A stretch of DNA of 64,000 nucleotides, from contig NC_061779.1 in the NCBI RefSeq assembly GCF_022458985.1, positions 19,637,001 through 19,701,000 of the forward strand, written 5' to 3'. A program made the position numbers and the translations under genes. The notes below the pieces were generated by a model. The model made no database searches. It worked only from the letters and a program-made list of their open reading frames with translations, and was not told the DNA's origin. Source of the DNA: Mugil cephalus. Its lineage: Eukaryota; Chordata; Actinopteri; Mugiliformes; Mugilidae. Positions 37,338 through 52,192 of this stretch are shown one piece after another. Position 1 is the first letter of the stretch. Each line of letters opens with the position of its first letter.

Positions 37338-40300
37338 TCAGTTGAACCAAGTGGTGTTGAGCTGCGTCTGTTTCTTGATGCTGGTGTCCAGCTTGAGGAC
37401 CTCTCTGATTGCCATGGTGGCGTAGGTCGAGGGAGGCAGGGAGAACTCCATCCGCAGAGCACGATACTTTCCCTCTGTCAGGAGGAGGGAGACAAGTTCT
37501 GTATCAGACCATGGTCGTATATCACCCTAAATCCCTATATCCTTGCCAACTCTTTTTATTATAATATATTGCAGCATTTTTTTATCACTTAAAGGCCACT
37601 GCACTGAAAACAAACTCATGTATTGTAAATAAGTGGAAATATAAAATGTGTTTCTGCATGTAAATGGGGAGACCTCATGCGTATCCATGAGCTTAAGGGT
37701 CCACTGTGAAAGATGTGCAGGCATTTATTGGGATGCATGGAATATGGTATGTTGTCAATAGTGTACAAACACTTAAAAATTAGACTGAGGAGAGGAGAGA
37801 AAGGAGAGAAACCAAACACTGGCTTTAGAGAGGGAGCCTTTTGTGTATTTACATTGAAGTGGTCCCAACCGTGCAATGATGCTGTTAAAACCTACACACT
37901 GATCCTCTCATGCACTTAAAGCTGCAATAGCAAAATAGTCCAGGCCATCAGAGCCCAATGACTAAACTAAATGACATTTTAACAGCACTTTTAACACCTA
38001 CACCAACCATTACGAACTGACCTTTATTGAAGACGGGGGCAGGTTTGTTCTCCAGTTTTTCAAAATCAGAGTGCACCAGAGAGATCCTGGGGTCGTCGTA
38101 CTGAATCACCTCCCTGCATGGCCAGAGATACACAGCACACTAGTTTACAGACCGCCGGGATAAAGGTAAAGAGCTCAAGTATGTAGTTCCAACACCATCA
38201 TTATTTTAAACAGTACTTGTTTTACTGTGTGTGTACAGAGAAACAGTGGACTGTTTAGCATGTTTTATCTGCATGTTTAGCAGATAAACAGCAGCATGTG
38301 GCTGAACAGGAGACATTCAGGCACCGTGTAAGTAGTGTCGACAGCTGTACTTCTAGCATAGAAGCTTTTAGATCCTCAGATTAATGTGAAACATACTCAA
38401 ACACAAAGCTGAAACTCTTTTCGTGCAGACACAGCGGCAGGCTGTAAAATGACCTAGATTAATTCTGAAGATAAGACATGTTGTGCAGTGCATCTTTGAA
38501 AAGGTCTGCTAACCAGCTGACATCGCTGGGTCTGATGATGATGCGTCTGTAGGCTCCAGCCAGAGAGTAGTCCTTCACTTTGTGCCTCATGTTGTCGATG
38601 TCTAGCCCGTCTGCAGTGAGCAGCTCTCTGTATCCTTCACCGACTGACAGAAACGCACAAGAATGACTGACAGTGCAACAATGAAATGCTTACATCATCT
38701 CTTTCCCCTTTATGTTAAAGGTCTCATCAAATTACACAAATGTTTTGGCACTTCATTGTGATTTAGTTAAACCACTTATATTAATTCTTACAATTATTAT
38801 GTTTTTTTCTCCTTCAAGACTTCAGGTATTTTCAATATTTAGCCATTTAAAGTGACAAAAAACTAAACAAAAAAAAAACTCTCAATGTGGGCACAGGAAG
38901 GGGAAAGGGTGTTACCGTGTTCACACACATTCGTGTTAAACGCACTGAGTGCTATTTCTCAAAGCCATCTCCTCATGTAACATGCAAAAACACTTTCAAT
39001 CACACTTCTTACTCCGGTGAGCCGGGTAGATGACGTCGAACCCAGGTAGAGGCATCACAATGTCGTGAATGGAGTGACTCTCAGCCTCCTCTGCAGACAG
39101 CACGTGTGCCGTGGCTTCAAGAACACACCAGAGAAGACGTCAGTATCAGACACTTCCTTTAAAACATCAAGAGGCTCAAAACACAGCTTCATAAAACACA
39201 ACTCAGAGGATATTAGCTTGACATTAAGTGACAAATTTAAGTTTCTGTCTGTTAAAGAAATACACACTACTGAGAGTTTCTGAGTAAAAGTACGCTTTTC
39301 TTCTTTGCATTTACACCGGCTATAAAAATGCTCTTTATTATCTCCACTGTGCCAGCAATTTGATCAGATCTCAATATGCAAATTAGTGAAGTTGCTCACC
39401 AACATGCATCATATGTGGTATTAAGTGAAGCCGTGTTACTGTATGACCGCTATTTCTTTTACCACCTGGACTCTGTCAGAAGAGTCAAAGCCACGTTTCA
39501 AATCACTGAGTCTCACAGTGAACTTCAAAAAGTCTCTTCAGGAATGAAATGGTTGAGTTCATCCATCTTTATATAGGGTCCACATACAAACACCCGTCCT
39601 TTTTCCAGGTTAAAATACAAATAAATGTGTTTTTTAATGAAGGATAACTTACTAAAACAATGAACAACCTACTTCCTCTGAGCACCAGGTCTCCCTCCAC
39701 GGCCTTCAGGCCAAAGGCTTCTATTCTGCGGCTCACCATGGTGTTCCACACCACGCTCTGGTAGCTGTGGACGTACATCAGACGGTTGTTACGGGGGATC
39801 TGGGAACAAGCAAAAGAATCATCAGAGAGAGCACAACATCTGATATGATATGGTCAAAGGCTGAGCACCGTGGGTAATGTAGGCACTCAACAACAATAGT
39901 GTTTTTAAGCAGGTATGCTTTGGTACATGTTTGGTTACTTTTTCGGGCACACAACTTTAACCTAACATAATTATTGATGTACACCAACCAGTCCAAAGGC
40001 AGTGACGATGTTTTTCTTGCCATACATAGACAGGCCTCTCAGCAGCTGTCCTTCCACGCAGCGTTTGTTGGGCAGCTTTTTCAGCGCCGCCTCTGGGTCC
40101 TGAGTCTTTGCCCACTCTTCCCTGCAGCGCACCAGAAACTCTTTCTCTGCTGCAGAAGACAATCAAGGACAAAGTTTGAAACAGTTCTTCATGGACAGAG
40201 GAAGAGAGAACAATTACATGAAAGCATATTACCTCCAGGACGAGGCTTCAGAATTAAATCCACCACCTCCGTCCAGTCGTTTTTCAGAATAGCCCTGCCC

Positions 40301-43300
40301 CAGACGAGAGGAGGAAGACACAGTTGATTTATACCATCCTGTCATGATTCACGCTAGCGTCTCCATGTCGTGACCTCACCTGCCGACATGCTGTGTGGGC
40401 ACAGCTGTTGTGCCAAAGCGCTGCATGCCATAGTAGTTGATGAAGCCGGTCTGCTTGAGGGATGTCAAGGCCTGATGGACCTGTTCGTCTGACCCTGAGA
40501 TGTTCCTGATGTACAGTACAACCATAAATAAAACATCATGAAACAGACACAGTACATTTAAGCACTTTTACGGCACCTCCATTTTAATTGCCACAAAACT
40601 AAACCTCTCACAAGAAGCTTTAAAATAATAATTGAAAAACAAAATCTGTGTCTTCCGCAGAAAGGAGTTTGTGCCAGTCATTAATAAATGTGGGATACAC
40701 AAGAAGACTCATGCTGAGGTGGCAGTAAGTACTTGTCAGTCTTAACAGCATAAATGTAAAGGTAAAGTCTGCAGCAAATGATTTGGGTGGCAAGAATATG
40801 AACAGATATAAATGAACCTGTAGCTGTGCAAGGTTTTGTGAAATGCTTAAGGGGTTCTTAAGAGATGTTGGTTCCACATCCTATTGATTACTGCCAACGA
40901 GCCACAGTTCACCAGCACACAAACGTAACACAACGTCAATGTAATGTTACTCCTATATTTTGTTTTGATTCAGAGTTGATACAACTGATACAATACTGCC
41001 GCAACACTGCATTTGAACTTGGTTCCCTTTGCATTTCGTAGACAAACAGTTTTGTGATTCGTCTAAATTTTGCCAGAAAACTTTATCTCCGCTTGGTTGA
41101 ATTGTTCACATCAGCACAAGCAAACCAACCTGGAAGGGAAACATTCAACAAACTAGGTTTGGAAGCACAATAAAACCCAGTCTCTGTTAACATGTGCTGA
41201 CCTGATGACCACAGTGAAGTGGTTTCCCTGAAGCTCTCCCAGCTTTAGAGGGTGGTTTTTGTAGGAAAAGTTTCCAACCTTGAGGTTCCTGAGGCACTTG
41301 TTGAGGTGAGCCAGCCTCTCTGCTGTGATCCTGAGTGAACAGTGAGAAATAACGCATCATCAGCAACGATCTACACAGAAATTTACAATCATGCACAGAA
41401 AATTAGAGGGCGCACACGTAACTGTTGCGGTGACTTGCTTAAACACTCACTTGAGCACTGCAATCTCCTGCACAGTGATGGCCCTCTTGTCCTTGGTTCC
41501 CATGTAGGAAAACATGTTGGGTCTAAGCCTGGAAATGCACACGCCATGATATATCACAACTTAACTACAATGACGTCAGACATATCTGATAGTGTATTTT
41601 CAATTTTATTTGCTCAGATGTATCCAGGGGTAAGTGCAGACCTGAGGAACTTTGACAGCACATTCATAGCGTCCATGGTGTCTTTGTTCTCCTTGTACAG
41701 GACGAAGTGGCAGAAACTGCCACGTTTTTTGGGCCAAAAGTGTTTCCTTGGAGCTTTCATGGAGACAGAAAAAAAAAACATGTTCAAATATTCAAATCAC
41801 TTTAAAAAGTCTCCATGTAATTCATCAGTAGTTTACACATTCTGTACTTTCATTTGTTTTCAAACAGTATGACGAAATCCTCTTAAATTAAAAGACAAAG
41901 ATGAAAAGAAATTCAAGATGATGTTACAACACAGAATATTCTGAACACATCTAGTTATTATCCACCGACATCCCTACGGTTTTTAACCACTTCTTCTGTT
42001 CTGTGTGGAGAATAGGTTCTTACCTGTAGTTGTTTTGACTTCTATCCACCAGAGAAGAGCACAAGGAGGATAGAATAAAGTTACTAAGAAAGAGATTCTC
42101 ATAGATGGTGGGACATCAGGGATGAGATCTCATGCATGAGTCTGACAGTGGGACGTGGCCTTTAAATGGTTTATGCAGCAATTTATTATTTTTTTTAAAC
42201 CAATGTGTCTCTGTTGGTCTCCACCATCCTTCCAAACCTACAAAAACTGCAGAATCATGCAGGCGTGTTGACCATGCATATGCACCAGTTGCATGCATTA
42301 TATCTAACTGTTCCAGTCTACATGCACTGCTGTAGACGTAAGGGGGACATGCAATAAATGTCCTAACAGACATCCGGTCCTGTTTTTTCTCCACATACCT
42401 GCTAAAGCCTTCTTCCCAGCAGCGTGGTAAGCCACTATAAACTTGCGGCCTTCATTCTCTTCCGTCTTTGTTTCCAGACCAGGAAACTGAGTCTTGATGG
42501 CTTTGTGGATCAGCGTCCGTTTCTCTTTCGTGTCGTCCACTATCTACAGATGTTAAGCAGATGAGCAGGAACATGTTGTATAACTCTCTGTGGCCTTTAG
42601 GTCATGTTAATGCGTTTGATCATTTCCAAGCAGGAGGAACCCTGCACACGCACCTCAATGGAGACATTTTCTTCCTTGTTCTTGAAGTGCTGCAGCTCAC
42701 CAAGCTGCTTTTTCTGCTCTTCAGTCAGCACCTCACACTCATTTGTTTCATGTTCAGGCTCAGGTGCTTCCTATGTTAACAGAAAGATATTCTTTTACAA
42801 AGTATTATTTGACCCGATCAGCAAGAACGGGTTAAAGATTTCCTTAAAAATGTATTTAGCTCACATTGTCATATTTTTAACCACTTTATCACAGAGTGAG
42901 TCCGTATGACGAGAGAAGTGATAACTTACTTCAGCCTCTGCTGGGATGGAGAGGTCATCCAAATGCACTATCTTGCCTTGTTTGTTGATTTCATGCACAA
43001 CAAAATCAGAATATCTGAGCACAAACCACAAGAAATCTGTTAAACAAACCAAAAGGATTAAATTTACGGTAAACTATGCAATTCCTTTACTGACTGCGAA
43101 CAGGATAGACAAACCTTTCCTTCAGGACTCCAGAGAAGCCCTCGTGGTCACTGACATACTTCAGGATGCCCACGTCCACCTCAGTGAGGCCATGCTTCAT
43201 CATGTCAGCAAAGGTCTCACCATCCTCTTCTCCATCGCTTGCTTCCTCGTCGAGCTCCTCCTCATCTTGGCGGGGAGAAGCACCGTTTTCACCGTCCTTC

Positions 43301-43404
43301 TCAACTTTTGGCTTCTTCGATGGCGTGTCTTCTCCTTCGTCCTCTGGACAGCTTCTCTTCTCTCCGGGCTGGACGGCGACAGGCAGGGCATCAGAGTCAG
43401 CCAT
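37338..43404 (-). CDS. pus7: Pseudouridylate synthase 7 (TruD family)
   Basis: Complete gene, 15 coding exons in transcript order: 43115-43404, 42930-43014, 42654-42770, 42399-42543, 41642-41753, 41451-41528, 41202-41330, 40380-40505, 40233-40294, 39989-40149, 39673-39799, 39013-39114, 38514-38643, 38022-38113, 37338-37474. All junctions are GT/AG with consistent phase; 1,893 nt gives 630 residues (human 661). A basic, acidic low-complexity N-terminus leads into [11 protein letters not shown] and YSDFVVHEI. The TruD catalytic aspartate is D263 in GTKDKRAIT, followed by [18 protein letters not shown] and LMYVHSYQS; the C-terminus [20 protein letters not shown] matches human. The family isomerises uridine to pseudouridine in tRNA, mRNA and snRNA at a UNUAR-type motif. 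A 5' untranslated exon donor lies at 44133 and its acceptor before 43423. A possible 18-nt cassette exon lies in intron 4. Confidence 0.96.
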
Positions 43405-44190
43405 CAGAGCCCAGCTTGGACAACTGGGAAAGAGGAATTATGCTTTAACTCAATGAGGCCACATCAGGAAACATCGACATTCAATAGGGGATCCCACCTG
43501 CACTCAATTGTAACTACATCTAACATGTTAATCCCACTGACCACCTTAACACCATGTTAACATGTTTGTATGTGTGTATTTTTGCTAGTCTGACAATACT
43601 GTGGGAGTGCAACACTACTGAGAAGTAACAATACACCCGAATGTCACATTCCACCACTATTGCCACACTACTACTGCTGTACTTTCATGATGGAGTGATA
43701 TAAAGCTAAGGCTTTTTAACAATCAGTATTAAGGGATTAATAAAGTATCTTTAACTTGATCTACATTGGCGTAAGTGTACGAGTAAAGACAATATAGTAA
43801 CTAAACTGACATTAAGGGCCTAGGAGGCGATGCTACTGACTCACTGTGTGTAGCACCGGGGTAGCAGGTTATAAGTGTGTATCTTGGAAACTCTTCTTGT
43901 CTTCAAAGTGCCACTTGCAAAGACGTCGGGACACACGAGAACTTGACGCAGGCACTAAAAAGCAGAATGGACACATTACTTCACACTCAAAACTTAGCAA
44001 AGCTGCTAGCACGTTCGCCTAATCAAGTCTTAGCAAGCAAACATCACCGGATGCACTGGATGTTTTTTTTAGCGGTGACACTGAATCAAAGCGCAAAACG
44101 CTGCTAATTCTAGCCAAAAATGATTTACCCACCTTCTGGTGATATTCAGGAAAGACCTGATAGCACTGCACGCCAGCTTTTCCTACACAC
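43405..44190 (-). other. pus7: pus7 5' untranslated region with intron
   Basis: The start codon is preceded by 19 untranslated bases back to a TTTCCCAG acceptor (exon start 43423). A strong donor (CAGAAG/GTGGGT) at 44133 marks the end of a first noncoding exon that extends into about 44133-44190. The intron has no recognised repeat or gene. The transcription start is not fixed. Confidence 0.6.
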
Positions 44191-46016
<1,826 letters not shown>

Positions 46017-46344
46017 ATGAGCTCCAGGAAAGGTGGGTATCCCCCAGCCTCTAACTTGACTGTGCTAACCTCCTTCTAGTTATATTTAACATGAAAGGTG
46101 GCGGAAGTCACCGGGCGTGCATGTTTTAAGGCGACATGTTAAGCGGCGCTACCTGACTCGTATCAGCCAGCTCCAGAGACTGATGTGTCTGCTCTCTTTC
46201 TCCCCGTCCCTCTCGCACCCTTCCCCGGGCTCCGGCGGCGTCCGCGCCCGCTGATGAACGCAACCTCCGGCCGGCAGTGATGGCCATCCAGGCCAGGAAG
46301 AGGAGGCCGAAGGGGAAGAAGGATAAAGCGGGTCAACATCGGAG
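46017..46344 (+). CDS. srpk2: SR-protein kinase 2, N-terminal exons (partial)
   Basis: Two coding exons, 46017-46032 and 46278-46344, joined in phase 1. They spell MSSRKVMAIQARKRRPK followed by GKKDKAGQHRR and end in phase 2 at a GGAG/GTAAGC donor. This matches the long-isoform start of SRPK2 (MSSRKVLAIQARKRRPK) and resembles SRPK1 (ALQARKKRTKAKKDKA). The family phosphorylates RS-repeat splicing factors in cytoplasm and nucleus. The kinase domain exons are outside the window; I searched the rest for the conserved acidic EEEILGSDDE and GGYHPVKIGD blocks and did not find them. Head-to-head neighbour of pus7, as in mammals, which supports SRPK2 over SRPK1. Confidence 0.88.
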
Positions 46345-47396
46345 GTAAGCGGGGCGGCTGCGGCTTTAGCGACCGCGTAAAGGAGTCAACGTGAAGTGTT
46401 TGTTTGTTTACCGGGGTTGGGTTTGTTGACGGTCCGTCTCTGTGTGTGACCGGCGCTGCCGCCGGTGCGTCAGCCTGTGTAAACCGTGTGCACATATGGC
46501 ACAAGGCGTGTTTTTTTTTTTTTTTCCCCTCCACGGACAGGCTCATGTGGAGTGTGTGTGTGAAGTTGCCATTTACGTTAAGGGGCTCAGACACGCTATC
46601 TGGTCCACACCTGACTCCAGCTACATTCCCAGCCACCTCTGCTCCAGCTTCGTGCCTCACTCTGCCTACATAATTCTCCAGCACTCATGGCCTCTTGATT
46701 GATTTTTGGGACCCAGAGGCAGCTTTGACAGATGTGACAGCTCATTTCCGTGGTCCCTTTCGCAGCAGGCTACTGATGGCAGCACCAGACGGATAGAGGA
46801 GTATAACGCCCCCCACCCCCCCTACATAACATAGCCTGTTCGGGAATCTCTCACATGGTATTATGTAACTTTTCTTGGATCTGTCAGAGCATTGTTTCCT
46901 GGTTAATTTCTTAGGGTTTTGTCAGGCAGCTTTAGAGGAATGGATGGTGTTTCAACGTGATTTCCCCCCGGCGTGAAGGCGTCTGCAGCCGGGTGGCGTG
47001 CAGGCGGTGCAGTGGCTCCGTAAAGTGCATGCGAATTGGTGTGCAGAGAGAGCGGGGGGCTTCCTTCATGGCACGATGCTATTGGAGCGACGTCAGCGGC
47101 AGTCAGAGGAGGCATCAATTAGGTGATACCAATGAAGCGGCCACCCCAGGGTGCCGCCGGAATGTGCTGGAATTCCCAAATACCTGCCCACCTGCAGCAC
47201 AAGCCACCAGACATGTGCAAAAATTCACAACCATTAAATCAGTAGTTCCTAAAACACGGACTGTGTCCTGTGTGTTCCCCTGTTTTACTTATTTATTTAT
47301 TTTTTTTAATGAGAGGCAACTAACCAATGACTCAGACGTGAAGCACTGTTGTGGATATGGGCTTACCTTGTGGTCTGGTGTGTGTACACTGACCAG

Positions 47397-47610
47397 CCAC
47401 AACATTATGACCACTGACCGTAGGAGTTAATATCACTGGCCATCTTGTGGCAGCACGGTGTTCTGCTGGGTAATGTTTGGACCTGGCATTTGTGTGGGTT
47501 TTATTTAGACATACACCGGCCGCCAAGACCAGACCAGACAACACCCTCCCCATAGCAATGCCACTCCTTGATGGCAGCAGACATCCCCAGCAGGATGCAG
47601 CCTGACACAG

Positions 47611-47642
<32 letters not shown>

Positions 47643-47883
47643 ATGGCCATCTTTGTGAGGACGCTCTTTGGCATAATGTCTCTAGCCCCTTACCCCAACG
47701 CTAACCATCTCAACTAAATGCCTAACCCTAACCATAATCCTAACCTAATTGTAACCTTTACCCTAAAACTGAGTTTTAACCTTCAAAACAGCCAAAAAGT
47801 GAGGCCAAAAAAGTGAGGACCGGCCAAAATGTCCTCACTTTACACAAATGTCCTCAATCTGATGGTGTAAAACGCTGTACAAG

Positions 47884-47921
<38 letters not shown>

Positions 47922-48146
47922 TGGTTTACTGATCAAGTATCAGTGGGATGCACTGGAATAAGCCTGATTCACAGAGGCCCCCCCCTCCCCTCAACCAAAA
48001 GCCCCCCACTAACAACATTCTGTTACCAGACCACACCCTCAGAAGGCCCATGTCCATTTTCTGATGAGTCACAACTGATCTGGAGGCACAAGGGAGACCG
48101 ACACAGTATTAGGAGGGTGGTCATAATGTTATGCCTGATTGGTGTG
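47397..48146. mobile_element. Tc1-like transposon remnant with nested CA-flanked repeat
   Basis: Terminal inverted repeats: left CACTGACCAGCCACAACATT, right the inverse of CACACCAATCAGGCATAACA. TA lies on both sides (47395-47396 and 48147-48148), the classical Tc1 target. Inside, a CTGGTACTGATCAAGTATC-like transposase scrap matches the remnant at 26294-26841. The middle (47611-47919) was invaded by, or expanded into, a CA-flanked repeat. No intact transposase. Confidence 0.8.
47611..47919. repeat. CA-flanked repeat with CCTAACC-rich core
   Basis: (CA)n at 47611-47636 and again at 47885-47919 bracket about 250 bases that include a run of degenerate CTAACC units (about 47690-47760) and AAAATGTCCTCACTTT. 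A related unit lies at 61231-61632. It is nested in a Tc1-like remnant. Class unknown. Confidence 0.65.
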
Positions 48147-49570
48147 TATAATTGTGTTTAACAGTGTGAGGGATTAAGCAGGCCAGAAAACGGTTTTCAT
48201 TACTGATGAGTCTACTGGTCTTTTATTTTTAATTGACATGGCCATGGTGTTTTCCTTAAATGTTTTCCTTCTGACCAAAAATAACACACACCAGTATGAA
48301 TGAATGTTCTCACATTGTTTTCACGTTACAGAGAGTGGAACCATGAAATGTTGGCATTTTTGCTTCACAAAGGATCGAATTTGTGGTGGATTGACTCATA
48401 AATTAATTAGTGTAATTTATTTGCAGTTCAGTGCTGAAGCAAATGACATTTTTTTGTTGAAAAAACCCAGTATTTGATTTTGATTTCACAATCTAAGGTC
48501 TTTCTGTTTATCTTTTAATATATATTTGTCTATAGTATAATCAAGACCTTACCTCCCTTTAGATTTTTCCTTTTTTGTCTGTGGATCATGGTTAGATTAT
48601 CTCATCCCGTAGATCGAATATCACCTTGTGTTGCTGCTTGACATAGTTTCATTGTGCACCAAATACACAAAGAAGCGAGGGAATTCACCAAAACTTTGAA
48701 CCGTCTCTTCAACCAGATTACGTTTCCAGGCTTTCCTATGCGACATCCTTTTGATAACTATTCAATTTTATTAACTGAGCTTTACTTGAATGATTTTGGA
48801 GTACGCACCCCTCCCCTCCTGTCCTTGGGGAAGGCTTTGAAAACCTGTGCTGCATGATTTGAATGATTCCTCGAGAGATTGCAATTATAAACCATCTGAT
48901 GCTTCGCTTTTGAGGCCAGCGCCAAAACTGATGGTTGAATGTTCAAATATATTTTAGCATATATAACAGTCTGAGTTAAAAAGAATTTAGATAACTTCTT
49001 CTGCATTTTTTTCAGCAAATGCTAATGTTGCAGTTATATGGGATATCAGAACACCCTGGGAATTATATTCACTGCAGTTAAGCAAGAAAGGTCATCAAGA
49101 TATAGGAAGAAATATTTTTAGTATGTCTAAGCTGGAGAGTCCCCTCTGTTGACCAACACATGTGAAGGCTGGTTTCTGACAAGCTAATATTGTCTGAGTT
49201 ATCAGTTAGGCTCCAAATGTAAAAAGCCCAAGAATCATTTATTTCACATGGTAATAATTAATAGATGCAAAAATCGATACAAGTTAAATTTACATTGACA
49301 CGGTTTGTTATTTAGAGTAGAGATCACAGGTTTGCAAACATTGGTGACAATGGAGCCTCATTGTTGTTGGGACATGGAAAGTCAGGGGGTAAAAAAACAT
49401 GAAAGAGCTTCGCAGTGATATATTGTATATACTTTAGATACAGTGACGACAAGGCTTCTGAGTGTATTACACAACTGGAGGATTCACAGTGCAACGTCTT
49501 TGTCTCTGTCTCACTCTGTCTCCATCTCACGAGCCCTTTCTGTCACACAGAGTGACTAATAAACAGTTCA

Positions 49571-49645
49571 GACATCCATACATTCGTCCATCCAACCATT
49601 TAGCCGCCCCTGTTTCGAGGCGCCTGTCCGGGTCAGGGTCACAGC
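49571..49645 (+). repeat. Fragment of a common fish repeat (LINE-like 3' piece)
   Basis: A CATCCATACATTCGTCCATCC stretch, then CCTGTCCGGGTCAGGGTCAC. This combination is frequent in teleost LINE-associated repeats. Short and diverged. Confidence 0.4.
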
Positions 49646-51554
49646 AGCGTTAGGGTGAGCAGACAACGCCCTCTCACTCTCTCTCTATCTCTCTCTCTTG
49701 TGTGTCTCACTTTCGCAGTCAGCTCACACGCATACTTACTTTTAAGTAGAGAGTTCATTCTCAGCGTTGATCCACTTTGATCCGGACTCATTCTTCGCCT
49801 CTGCCACGGGGCTTCACGTGGCTCAGATGGGCTTTGTGTTCGGGAACCACAGCAAACACTTGTGCGCGGCGACACGCACGCACTCACCGCCGACATGCCA
49901 CCGCTATCGGCAGCATTATGTACCCAGGTGTTTGGATTGTGCTGGGTTTGAATGAGTGGGCGGTAAAGTGTTTTCTGATATAAAAAAGATGAGGACATGT
50001 ATCTATTAACGCACCGTTCCCAGCTGTAAGAGCCGGGTGTCTGTCCGTCCTGACCCCCGGACTGAGTGACATCTGACATGACCCCACATGACCTGTCTGG
50101 CCAACACTCACCAACCAACACGGGCAGATGAACGGATGAATGAGCCTTATTAGGAACATGTGGGGCCCTTTCTGCGTCCCTCACGTTGGAGATGATGTAT
50201 ACATATTTCCACTGTCTTGATATCAGCATCATCCAGCAAACGTTGTTCAGAATTTAGAGGCCCTGCACATTCATATCGGCGTTCCTTGATTAGGACTTTG
50301 CTCACGATAATATTTGGCTGAGTCATACCAGGGATTCTGTGGTTAACAGCGACGGCCTGAGGGAGCCAGTGTACTTCATCAAATGGCAATTTCTGCTCTC
50401 CACACAATTATTTGTGGAGCCCTTTTAACTTCATTGCACAGCAGCCTTTGTCACTGAAAGATATATGAGATGTATTCAAACAGATTTATTTTGTCAGTGC
50501 GTCACCTGTTGCTCAGAATGGAGGATTTTACTCTGCACCTTCCACACGTCACTTACTGTTTTTCACAATGTAGAGCAAAAGCTTTGTTTTTGCTGTCGGC
50601 CAGGTTGAATCGTTGCAGGTGTTTAGTTTTTATTTGCTGTTTTGTCAGCCATGACTGCAAGGCCATAGTGTTTCCAGAGAACAGAGTACAATTCGCAGCG
50701 GTGTATCTTAGCCTCGCTAAGTGTCCTTTTGTTAAGATGCTGAAACCTGAAGTTTCTCCCGAGGCAGACGAGCACCTTGTATGGCAATCCTGACCCCACT
50801 GGTGTGTGAGCGTGCGTCTGAATGGAAAATCACTGCGAAGTGCTTCGGATGCCATTAAGTTAGAAAGTTGCTATATAAGTGCATACCATAAATATTAAAA
50901 GACGTAATCTTAGCTCGTGCAAAACCAAGTGGCAACCTCTAGGGTGTAGTGCCAAGAACAGCAATTCCTCAGATATCCACTTGAGACTGGTTTCTAAAGC
51001 AAATCAATCTCCATAGAACTCCAGGTTAAATGCACAACTTCACAGCTCGGTGCAAAAGGCTTTTTCACCTCTGTAGATAATTTTCCCCAATCAGGACAAA
51101 TTTACAGGGGTACATTTTTCTAGAACTCACTAAATCATTTTCTTTGAGCTGCGCCTGTTAAAGGGCATCTACTCTTCACAGGTCTGATGCCTGACACTTG
51201 TGACACGCATGACGTGACGCGTTATATATCAAACTTCCTTGTTGTACGCACGTGCCAAAATGCCAAAATAGACACGTCTCAGAGGATTTGTCCACCATTA
51301 TATACAGTCCTAGATCGCTGTTGATGGCCGAGCACTTGCAAAACTAATTCCATTGTTTTCAGCCTCAGCTCTGCTTCGTGTTTAGCGCAAATAACCACAT
51401 GTTAACTTGCTAACAGGCTAAAACAACCCAGGTAAATATTACACATAAATATCAACATGGTAGCTCTGCCATTGTGCATACATATATTAGCATGTGATGT
51501 TAGCATTTAGCTGAAAGCAGAAACGTATGGTCTTGTCTAAAAAGTGATGTATAA

Positions 51555-51822
51555 GGGGGGCGGCACAGCGGCTCGGTGGTTAGCGCTGATGCCTCCCAGC
51601 GGGAAGGTCCGTGTTCGAGTCTATCTCGGGCCCTTCTGGGTGGAGTTTGCATGTTCTCTCTGTGTTCGCGTGGGTTTTCTCCAGGTACTCCAGTTTCCTC
51701 CCACCTCCAAAGATATGCTTGTTAGGCTGATTGGTGACACATTAGGTGTGTGAGTGAGAATGGTTGTTTGTCTCTGTGTTAGTCCTGCGATAGGCTGGCG
51801 ACCTGTCCAGGGTGTATAAGGT
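51555..51822 (+). mobile_element. tRNA-derived SINE-like element
   Basis: It begins GGCGGCACAGCGGCTCGGTGG, with an A box (GTGGTTAGCGC) and B box (GTGTTCGAGTC) at tRNA spacing, then the body GGAGTTTGCATGTTCTCTC, TGGGTTTTCTCC, GGCTGATTGGTGACAC and GATAGGCTGGCGACCTGTCC. This is a very common percomorph short repeat. A fragment of the same family lies reversed at 4905-5112. Confidence 0.8.
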
Positions 51823-52166
51823 TTATACTAAAATGAATGTGGATTCTGTGGAGGCTAACGTACGCTGAAGTCAGTAGTTATGATTAGATGAGACAATGTA
51901 TTCATTGAGGTGAAGACAGATATTTTGCGTAAAGAATCTGTTTTCTGTCTTTGTCGACATTGAAAGTCACCTTCTGCTTGTTTTGCGCAGCAGCTCGGAC
52001 ATTATTGAACTGAAAGTGACGGGAGGAGTCACACTCTCTCACAATTTTCACTTTTCATCAACATGTGCCACAGTTGTTTCACCCAGAGGTGTGATGTGAT
52101 GAGCCTCACGGTCAGCGTTCAAGATCATCAGCACAATCGGTGGATCGGTCACATGTTTGAGTGCAA

Positions 52167-52192
52167 GCAGCAGCAGCAGCAGCAGCAGCAGA
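52167..52192. repeat. (CAG)n tract
   Basis: About eight CAG units in srpk2 intron 2; intronic, not coding. Confidence 0.85.

Noticed and set aside
41342-41872. 176-residue open frame on plus
   Set aside because: It crosses pus7 introns and exons in antisense; composition is not protein-like.
42946-43560. 204-residue open frame on plus
   Set aside because: Antisense to pus7 exons 1 and 2.
46163-46684. 173-residue open frame on minus
   Set aside because: Antisense to srpk2 exon 2 and its GC-rich flank; no homology recognised.
47684-47760. Interstitial telomere array
   Set aside because: The CTAACC units are too irregular and recur in a dispersed repeat at 61.3 kb.
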